Source of the DNA: Propionibacteriaceae bacterium
GTDB lineage: Bacteria; Actinomycetota; Actinomycetes; Propionibacteriales; Propionibacteriaceae
Reading direction: 5' to 3'
Length of the DNA: 6,206 nt
Assembly (NCBI GenBank): GCA_031287505.1
Contig: JAITSW010000224.1
Span: 1 to 6,206 of the forward strand
The notes beneath the pieces were generated by a model that searched no databases, had not been told where the DNA came from, and saw only the letters and a program-made list of their open reading frames with translations. Of the stretch, positions 3,817 through 6,206 are shown in pieces (the stretch's first letter is position 1; each line of letters opens with the position of its first letter). The position numbers and the translations under genes are program-made.

Positions 3817-6206
3817 TTATGAGCAACCGGACGTGGAGCCGCAACCCTCGCAGACGTAGCAGGAGCCGCTTGGACGCATCTTTGTCCCGCAGGTGAAACA
3901 CAGCGGGGCGTCTACCGTTTTACCGGTAAGCCTGCTCATCACGTCTGCCGTGCTGCCGACCTGCACTTGGGCAGGTGAGGGGGTAGCGAGCAATGGCGGC
4001 TGAATCGGCCCTTCCCCGTCTAGGCGCAGATCATCGGCGGCATCGTTTACCAAGGCTTGGGAATCGATCAAATCTTCGTTGGCGCCCAGCTCGGCATAGG
4101 AGCCGGTCTCTACATAGTGCTTGCGTTCGGCAGCGGTGTAGATGCCCAACTCTGCCCGCTCGTCGAAGGAGAGGAAATCTAGGGCAAGACGTCGGAAAAT
4201 GTAATCCATAATGGATTGCGTCATTCGCACATCTGGATCGTCCGTCATACCGGCCGGCTCAAATTTGAGGTTTGTGAACTTTTGGGTGAACGTCCCCAGC
4301 GGCACGCCGTATTGCAGCCCGATGGAGACCGCAATCGAGAAAGCATCCATAACGCCGGCCAGGGTGGAGCCCTGCTTGCCCAACTTCAAGAAGATCTCGC
4401 CCAAATCGCCGTTCTCGTACATGCCGGAAGTCATATAGCCTTCCGCTCCCGCCACCGAGAAAGAAGTGGTGCGGCTCACCCGAGACTTAGGTAGGCGACG
4501 ACGGCGTGGGCGATACTCAATCCGAACCTCCGGCTGGGCATCTTGCGAAGAATCAGCCTTCTTGGCATCGTTGAGCGGCTGGCCGACTTTGCAGTTGTCG
4601 CGGTAGACCGCCAAGGCTTTTAGCCCCAAACGCCAACCTTCGACGAACACCTCTTCAATTTCTTCGACGGTGGCCGATTCTGGCAGATTCACCGTCTTCG
4701 AGATGGCGCCGGAGAGGAAAGGCTGCACTGCGGCCATCATCCGCACGTGGCCCATTGGCTGGATGGAACGCCGTCCCATGGCGGTGTCGAAGATTTCGTA
4801 GTGCTCGGGCTTGAGCCCGGGGGCATCGACAACGTGGCCGTTCTCGGCGATGTAATCGGTGATGGCCTCAACCGTCTCATCTTGATAGCCCAGCTTGCGC
4901 AGCGCTCGCGGAATTGTCTGGTTGACGATCTGCATGGCCCCGCCGCCAACTAGTTTCTTGAATTTCACCAAAGAGAAATCTGGCTCGATACCGGTGGTGT
5001 CGCAGTCCATCATGAAGCCGATGGTGCCGGTGGGCGCCAACACCGACGCCTGCGCATTTCGGAAACCATTTTCGCTGCCCAGCTTGATCACCAAGTCCCA
5101 CTGCGAGGCGGCAGCCTTCCGGATCTGGCTATCGATTAGGTCAAAATCGCGCAACCCGTCGTTGGCGGCCTGATGTTTGCGCATCACCCGCAACTGGGCG
5201 AAGGCATTTGGTTCATACCCGGCATAGACCCCGACGACGCCGGCTAGCTCTGCCGAACGCCGGTAGGAGGCGCCCGTCATCAAAGACGTGATAGACCCGG
5301 CCAATGCCCGCCCCGCATCGGTGTCGTAGCCGCAGCCGACAGCCATCAACAGCGCGCCGAGATTGGCATAGCCAATACCGAGTTGGCGATAATCGCGAGT
5401 GGTCACGGCGATGGACTCGGTGGGGAAATCCGCAAAGCAGATGGAAATGTCCATGGCGGTAATGACGAGCTCAACAGCCTTGGTGAACTTTTCGGTGTCA
5501 AAGGTGTTGTCGTCTTTGAGGAAGGACAAAAGATTGAGGCTGGCAAGGTTGCAAGATGAATTGTCCAGGCTCATGTACTCAGAACATGGGTTGGAAGCGT
5601 TGATCCGGCCTGATTCCGGGGTGGTGTGCCAATCGTTGATGGTGTCGTCATACTGGACGCCCGGATCTGCGCACTCCCAAGCTGCCTGGGAGATCTTCCG
5701 GAAGAGCTCCCTGGCCTGCACCGTCTCAAGGGGTTTGCCATTGCGGGCCAGCAGGTCAAAAGAATCGCCGGCCTGAACAGCCTTCATGAAGGCGTCTGAG
5801 ATCCGCACCGAGTTATTGGCGTTTTGATACTGCACGCTGACGATGTCTTTGCCGCCTAGATCCATATCGAATCCGGCGTCCCGCAAGACCCGGATCTTGT
5901 CTTCTTCACGCGCTTTCGTCTCAACGAACTCGACGATGTCGGGGTGGTCGACGTCTAACACAACCATCTTGGCGGCCCGGCGGGTAGCGCCACCAGACTT
6001 AATAGTGCCCGCACTGGCATCAGCGCCGCGCATGAACGAGACCGGGCCAGAAGCCGTCCCGCCAGATGAGAGCAACTCTTTTGAAGAGCGGATGCGCGAG
6101 AGATTCAGGCCTGCCCCAGAGCCGCCCTTGAAGATGAAGCCTTCTTCGCGGTACCAGTTGAGAATAGACTCCATCGAATCGTCCACGCTCAAAATGAAAC
6201 AGGCGC
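3817..6206 (-). CDS. nrdJ: Vitamin B12-dependent (class II) ribonucleoside-diphosphate reductase, partial
   Basis: It reduces ribonucleotides to deoxyribonucleotides, using adenosylcobalamin instead of a separate radical subunit, so it needs no oxygen. The frame is open at the right edge; the codons before the apparent TTG at 6192 still read ACFIL, the conserved Cys block, so TTG is not the start and the N-terminus (perhaps 150-200 residues by family length) lies outside. Visible in order: ACFI with the first redox Cys; GGSGAGLNLSRIRS; KSGGATRRAAKM; QNANNSVRISD; NPCSE (Cys codon 5586-5584), carrying the thiyl-radical Cys; SSCNLASLNL (Cys codon 5553-5551), the second redox Cys; APTGTIGF; an Arg-rich linker YRPRRRRLP; GKQGSTLAGVMDAF; and a Cys-rich tail with C-x2-C at 3900-3889 and further Cys down to GSTSGCS. 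The tail probably takes electrons from thioredoxin. No intein or frameshift is seen, and all visible key residues are intact. Confidence 0.96.
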   Translation of the reverse strand, partial: ACFILSVDDSMESILNWYREEGFIFKGGSGAGLNLSRIRSSKELLSSGGTASGPVSFMRGADASAGTIKSGGATRRAAKMVVLDVDHPDIVEFVETKAREEDKIRVLRDAGFDMDLGGKDIVSVQYQNANNSVRISDAFMKAVQAGDSFDLLARNGKPLETVQARELFRKISQAAWECADPGVQYDDTINDWHTTPESGRINASNPCSEYMSLDNSSCNLASLNLLSFLKDDNTFDTEKFTKAVELVITAMDISICFADFPTESIAVTTRDYRQLGIGYANLGALLMAVGCGYDTDAGRALAGSITSLMTGASYRRSAELAGVVGVYAGYEPNAFAQLRVMRKHQAANDGLRDFDLIDSQIRKAAASQWDLVIKLGSENGFRNAQASVLAPTGTIGFMMDCDTTGIEPDFSLVKFKKLVGGGAMQIVNQTIPRALRKLGYQDETVEAITDYIAENGHVVDAPGLKPEHYEIFDTAMGRRSIQPMGHVRMMAAVQPFLSGAISKTVNLPESATVEEIEEVFVEGWRLGLKALAVYRDNCKVGQPLNDAKKADSSQDAQPEVRIEYRPRRRRLPKSRVSRTTSFSVAGAEGYMTSGMYENGDLGEIFLKLGKQGSTLAGVMDAFSIAVSIGLQYGVPLGTFTQKFTNLKFEPAGMTDDPDVRMTQSIMDYIFRRLALDFLSFDERAELGIYTAAERKHYVETGSYAELGANEDLIDSQALVNDAADDLRLDGEGPIQPPLLATPSPAQVQVGSTADVMSRLTGKTVDAPLCFTCGTKMRPSGSCYVCEGCGSTSGCS

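Noticed and set aside
3672..3896. 74-codon plus-strand open frame in the gap and nrdJ 3' end
   Set aside because: It is Arg/Ser-rich at the end because it reads the complement of the nrdJ tail. The same stretch on the minus strand gives a better match (toxin remnant).
5399..5776. 125-codon plus-strand open frame antisense to nrdJ
   Set aside because: It overlaps the most conserved active-site part of nrdJ, which explains the open frame; its translation shows no recognisable domain.
6190..6192. TTG as the start codon of the ribonucleotide reductase gene
   Set aside because: The frame continues upstream to the window edge and encodes ACFI, the conserved redox-Cys block, so the TTG is an internal Leu codon.
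3817..6206. Intein within the ribonucleotide reductase
   Set aside because: NrdJ genes often carry inteins at active-site motifs, but here NPCSE, SSCNL and PTGTIG lie in uninterrupted conserved sequence.

Overview
The window reads like part of an actinobacterial chromosome of moderate GC content (mid to upper 50s percent by eye). Two genes suggest this. The cyclophilin has the secreted, four-cysteine architecture known from mycobacterial and streptomycete PpiB-type proteins. The B12-dependent ribonucleotide reductase resembles actinobacterial NrdJ, including its Arg-rich linker and Cys-rich tail. I would not assign a genus.

Layout, left to right. (1) Positions 1-510, plus strand: the C-terminal part of an alpha/beta hydrolase of the YbfF/ABHD11 type, cut by the left window edge. 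(2) Positions 511-597: a short convergent junction built of duplicated sequence. The last 26 bp of the hydrolase region recur 91 bp downstream, and a 20-bp unit is repeated in tandem. (3) Minus strand, 2234 to 598: a two-gene transcription unit with an AEC-family permease (probably a leaderless GTG start) followed 20 bp later by a lipoprotein cyclophilin (peptidyl-prolyl isomerase). (4) Positions 2235-2345: a 111-bp divergent promoter region with a candidate promoter and an inverted repeat. (5) Plus strand, 2346-3611: an integral-membrane acyltransferase of the acyltransferase-3 family, with a near-ideal Shine-Dalgarno sequence and a bulged hairpin across its stop codon. (6) Positions 3612-3816: an intergenic gap holding, on the minus strand, a remnant of a RelE/ParE-family toxin C-terminus. 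(7) Minus strand, 3817 to the right edge: most of nrdJ, class II ribonucleotide reductase; its N-terminus lies outside the window.

The genes do not form one pathway. They are a housekeeping enzyme (dNTP synthesis), an envelope-related pair (exported folding lipoprotein and permease), an envelope acyltransferase of unknown substrate and a generic hydrolase. I see no convincing new multi-gene system. The least expected signals are the toxin relic next to nrdJ, the duplicated convergent junction and the dyad over the permease promoter.
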